Part shown: in pieces, positions 14,743 to 17,242 of the stretch
Position numbering within the stretch: the first letter of the stretch is position 1
How the letters are laid out: every line of letters starts with the position of its first letter
DNA from: CADEFQ01 sp035342635
GTDB taxonomy: Bacteria > Pseudomonadota > Gammaproteobacteria > Steroidobacterales > Steroidobacteraceae
Assembly (NCBI GenBank): GCA_035342635.1
Contig: DAOQXO010000051.1
Location: 1-17,242, forward strand
Length of the DNA stretch: 17,242 bases
Direction of reading: 5' to 3'
Position numbers and translations under genes: made by a program
Notes under the pieces: generated by a model
Database searches by the model: none
What the model saw: only the letters and a program-made list of their open reading frames with translations
What the model was told of the DNA's origin: nothing

Positions 14743-16284
14743 ATGCCGGCGGGTCCAACCAGCCTGGTGGACCTGCTGCGCGCGTCGGCGCAGCGCCACC
14801 CGGGCCGGCAGGCGATCCGGCATCGCGGCGCCGAAATCCATTACGGCGACCTGTGGCGCGAGGTGCGGCGCGCGGCCAATGCATTGCGCGCCGGCGGGCT
14901 GCAGCCGGGCGACCGTGTGGCGCTGTTGATCGAGAACTCCATCGACTACGTCATCGCCTACTACGCCGCGCTGCAGGCGGGCGGCGTCGCGGTCGGCCTC
15001 AATACCGCGATGCGCGGACCCGAACTCGCGCGTAATGTCGCGCATTGCGCGGCGACGGCGCTGATCGCCATGCCGGGCCATCCGGAGCTGCCGGGCGTGA
15101 TCGCCGCCTGCGGCACGCTTCGCCAGGTGGTGACGACGCCCGCGACGGGTCCCGCACGCAAGGCGCCGGACGGCGCGGTGGCCTGGCACGAGTGGATGGC
15201 GGCAGCGGACGACGCCGATGTCCCCGAAACCATCGAGCCGCAGGCGCCGGCATCGATCATCTACACCTCGGGTACGACCGGCGATCCTCGTGGCGTCACG
15301 CTGAGCCATCGCAACCTCGTTGCCAACACGCTGTCCATCCTCGAATACCTCGGGCTCACCGAGGCCGACCGCATCGTCAATGTGCTGCCCTTCTACTATT
15401 CGTACGGCAACTCGGTGCTGCACACCCATCTCGCGGCGGGCGGCTCGCTGGTGCTCGAGAACTCGCTGACCTACCCGCATCTCGTCGTGCAGGCGATGGC
15501 GGAGCAGCGTGCGACCGGCTTCTCCGGCGTGCCTTCGACTTTCGCGCTGTTGCTGCAGCGGGTGAAATTCGCCGACTACGACCTGTCGTCGCTGCGCTAT
15601 CTGACGCAGGCGGGCGGGGCGATGGCCCCGGTGCTCACCGAGCGCCTGCTGGCAGCGCTGCCCGGCGCACGTCTGTTCGTCATGTACGGCCAGACCGAGG
15701 CGACCGCGCGCATCAGCTACCTGCCGCCGGAGCGGCTGGCCTCGAAGCTCGGTACTGTCGGCATCGGCATCCCGGGCGTCACGATCGAGGTGCAGGACGA
15801 GGCTGGCCGCGCCGTGCCCGCGGGCACCGCGGGCGAGGTCTGCGTGCGCGGCGACAATGTGATGCTCGGCTATTGGGAGAATCCGGCGGCCACGGCGAAG
15901 GTGCTGCACGATGGCTGGCTGCACACCGGCGACATCGGCCAGCTCGATGCCGACGGTTACCTGACGCTCGTCGGGCGCTCGTCGGACATGATCAAGACCG
16001 GCGCCCACCGGGTGAGCCCGCTCGAGATCGAGGAAGTCGTGCTCGAACTCGCGGGGGTGGCCGAGTGTGCCGCGGTCGGTGTCGCCGACCCGATCCTCGG
16101 CGAGGTCGTGCGCGTGTGCGTCGTCGCGGCCGACGGCGCCGCGCCCGAAGCGCGTGCCGTGCAGGCCCACTGTCGCGACCGGCTCGCCGCATACAAGGTA
16201 CCGAAGGAAGTGGTTTTCGTGGCAACCTTGCCGAAGACCGCCTCGGGAAAAGTCAAACGTTTCATGCTGAAGGAAGCAGGATGA
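14743..16284 (+). CDS. Acyl-AMP ligase / acyl-ACP synthetase (ligase 2)
   Basis: This 513-residue ANL-superfamily protein has A3 motif YTSGTTGDPRG at 174-184 (Arg where most members have Lys), and PFYYSYGNSVLHTHL after it. It also has MYGQTEATARISYLPPE (A5), HTGDIGQLDADGYLTLVGR (A7) and the hinge SDMIKTGAHRVSP (A8). The catalytic Lys503 is in KTASGKVKR, near the C-terminus. It activates a carboxylic acid and passes it to a thiol, most likely the carrier encoded 4 bp upstream. It is only distantly similar to ligase 1 across the divergent promoter, so two different acids, or two carriers, are probably used. The start at ATG 14743 has AAGG in the preceding carrier gene at suitable spacing. The stop overlaps the next ATG as ATGA. 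Which acid it uses is unknown. Confidence 0.92.
   Translation: MPAGPTSLVDLLRASAQRHPGRQAIRHRGAEIHYGDLWREVRRAANALRAGGLQPGDRVALLIENSIDYVIAYYAALQAGGVAVGLNTAMRGPELARNVAHCAATALIAMPGHPELPGVIAACGTLRQVVTTPATGPARKAPDGAVAWHEWMAAADDADVPETIEPQAPASIIYTSGTTGDPRGVTLSHRNLVANTLSILEYLGLTEADRIVNVLPFYYSYGNSVLHTHLAAGGSLVLENSLTYPHLVVQAMAEQRATGFSGVPSTFALLLQRVKFADYDLSSLRYLTQAGGAMAPVLTERLLAALPGARLFVMYGQTEATARISYLPPERLASKLGTVGIGIPGVTIEVQDEAGRAVPAGTAGEVCVRGDNVMLGYWENPAATAKVLHDGWLHTGDIGQLDADGYLTLVGRSSDMIKTGAHRVSPLEIEEVVLELAGVAECAAVGVADPILGEVVRVCVVAADGAAPEARAVQAHCRDRLAAYKVPKEVVFVATLPKTASGKVKRFMLKEAG
16271..16274 (+). promoter_or_regulatory. Shine-Dalgarno of the NAD-synthetase-like gene
   Basis: AGGA lies six bases before ATG 16281 within the end of ligase 2. 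It supports the first of two adjacent ATG codons (16281 and 16284) as the start. Confidence 0.6.
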
Positions 16285-17242
16285 TGAAGTCACAGCCGTT
16301 GTCGGCCGATCGGGCCTTCGCCCTCGACCATGCCACCGAGATCGAACGCATCGCCGGCAAGCTGCGCCACGCGCTCACGCACGACCTGAACCGCCGCGGT
16401 CTCGTGGTCGCGATCTCGGGCGGCATCGACAGCTCGGTGAGCGCGGCGCTCGCGGTGCGAGCGGTCGGGCCGAAGCGGGTCTACGGCCTGCTGCTGCCGG
16501 AGCGCGTGTCCTCGCCGCAGAGCACGCATCGCGGCCGCCTGCTCGCCGAGCACCTCGGCATCGAGTACGAAATATTCGACATCGCGCCGGCGCTCGAGGC
16601 GCTCGGCTGCTATGCGCGCATCGATGAGGTGTGCAAGGCGGTGCACCCGGGCTACGGCGCGGGCTGGAAGAACAAGATCGTGCTCGTGGGCGGCCTCGAG
16701 GGCCGCTACAACCACTTCAAGCTCGTCGCACAGGACCCGTCGGGGCAGATCCACGAGGCGCGGCTCGAGTACAAGCAGTACCTGCAGATCGTGGCTGCGA
16801 CCAACTTCAAGCAGCGCGTCAGGAAGACGATGGAGTACTTCCACGCCGACCGCCTGAACTACGCGGTCGTCGGTACGCCGAACCGGCTCGAGTACGACCA
16901 GGGCTTTTTCGTCAAGAACGGCGACGGCTCGGCCGACGTGAAGCCGATCGCGCACCTCTACAAGTCGCAGGTCTATGCGCTGGCACGCTTCATGAAGCTG
17001 CCGGACGAGATCTGCAATGCGATTCCGACCACCGATACCTACAGCCTTGCGCAGGGCCAGGACGAGTTCTACTTCGGCCTGCCGTACGCGCAGATGGACC
17101 TGGCATTGTGGGCCTACGAGCATGGAGCGGAGCCGGCGGCACTCGGGACGGCCCTCGGCATTTCCACCACGGCGGCCGAGGCCGTCTATGCTGACATCGA
17201 GGCAAAGCGCCGGGCGACCAGGTACCTCGGCGGTGCGCCGAT
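16281..17242 (+). CDS. NAD-synthetase-like (NadE family) PP-loop amidotransferase, 3' end cut by window edge
   Basis: There are 320 residues visible with no stop. The PP-loop is SGGIDSS (46-52). The second half has TNFKQRVRKTMEYFHADRL (174-192), VVGTPNRLEYDQGFF (197-210) and KNGDGSADVKPIAHLYKSQVY, all diagnostic of the ammonia-dependent synthetase domain of NadE. No glutaminase domain precedes it. Between the PP-loop half and the NxKxR segment lies a stretch of roughly 75 residues, where I would expect about 30-35. It contains HPGYGAGWKNKI and GLEGRYNHFK, so the protein looks like a distinct subfamily. NadE turns deamido-NAD into NAD. A third PP-loop enzyme, translationally coupled (ATGA) to an acyl ligase in a glycan locus, suggests instead amidation of a pathway-specific acid. 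A housekeeping role cannot be excluded. Start and family are confident; function is open. Confidence 0.88.
   Translation, partial: MMKSQPLSADRAFALDHATEIERIAGKLRHALTHDLNRRGLVVAISGGIDSSVSAALAVRAVGPKRVYGLLLPERVSSPQSTHRGRLLAEHLGIEYEIFDIAPALEALGCYARIDEVCKAVHPGYGAGWKNKIVLVGGLEGRYNHFKLVAQDPSGQIHEARLEYKQYLQIVAATNFKQRVRKTMEYFHADRLNYAVVGTPNRLEYDQGFFVKNGDGSADVKPIAHLYKSQVYALARFMKLPDEICNAIPTTDTYSLAQGQDEFYFGLPYAQMDLALWAYEHGAEPAALGTALGISTTAAEAVYADIEAKRRATRYLGGAP

Noticed and set aside
14698..17123. Minus-strand frames of 531 and 277 codons
   Set aside because: Antisense to ligase 2 and the NAD-synthetase-like gene, both with full motif sets.
1..17242. Mobile elements, tRNA, CRISPR, riboswitch
   Set aside because: I found no transposase or integrase, no terminal or spaced direct repeats, no cloverleaf and no known aptamer-like leader; nearly all bases are coding.

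Overview
The window is GC-rich (about two thirds G+C by eye, not computed), densely coding DNA from a Gram-negative bacterium, most likely a proteobacterium. Two things suggest this: a lipoprotein with outer-membrane sorting signals, and a ligase/decarboxylase pair that closely resembles the families known from proteobacterial exosortase-A (XrtA/PEP-CTERM) exopolysaccharide loci. I see no tRNA, rRNA, CRISPR array, insertion sequence or integrase, and no gene-free stretch over 300 bases. The longest gaps are 54 and 67 bp.

The genes form two divergent, tightly packed transcription units that meet at about 10394-10460. The minus-strand unit, in order of transcription, is: hexapeptide-repeat acyltransferase (10393-9809), SGNH-like lipoprotein (9801-8923), acyl/aminoacyl-AMP ligase (8923-7343), PLP decarboxylase of the DapDC fold (7346-6126), Asp/Glu racemase-family protein (6126-5392), a six-TM membrane protein (5337-4681), a membrane-anchored spermidine-synthase-like protein (4684-3179), an asparagine-synthase-like protein (3165-1390), and a Wzx-type flippase (1393 to the left edge, incomplete). 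Six junctions in this unit overlap or abut within 7 bp, so it is very probably one operon. A 54-bp gap at 5338-5391 could hold an internal promoter.

The plus-strand unit is: LtaS/sulfatase-type membrane phosphotransferase (10461-12497), glutamine-hydrolysing asparagine synthetase (12516-14459), acyl carrier protein (14493-14738), a second AMP-forming ligase (14743-16284), and a NAD-synthetase-like amidotransferase (16281 to the right edge, incomplete).

Taken together this looks like part of a surface-polysaccharide locus specialised in decorating the glycan. It encodes two carboxylate-activating ligases, a phosphopantetheine carrier, a racemase, a decarboxylase that may act on D-configured amino acids, and three PP-loop ATP-pyrophosphatases that can form amides. 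It also encodes an O-acetyltransferase, an extracytoplasmic SGNH-like lipoprotein, a membrane phosphotransferase and a flippase. No glycosyltransferase, polymerase, exosortase or MBOAT protein lies inside the window. The idea that these parts make and attach an unusual amino-acid- or amine-derived substituent is an inference from family membership and gene order.
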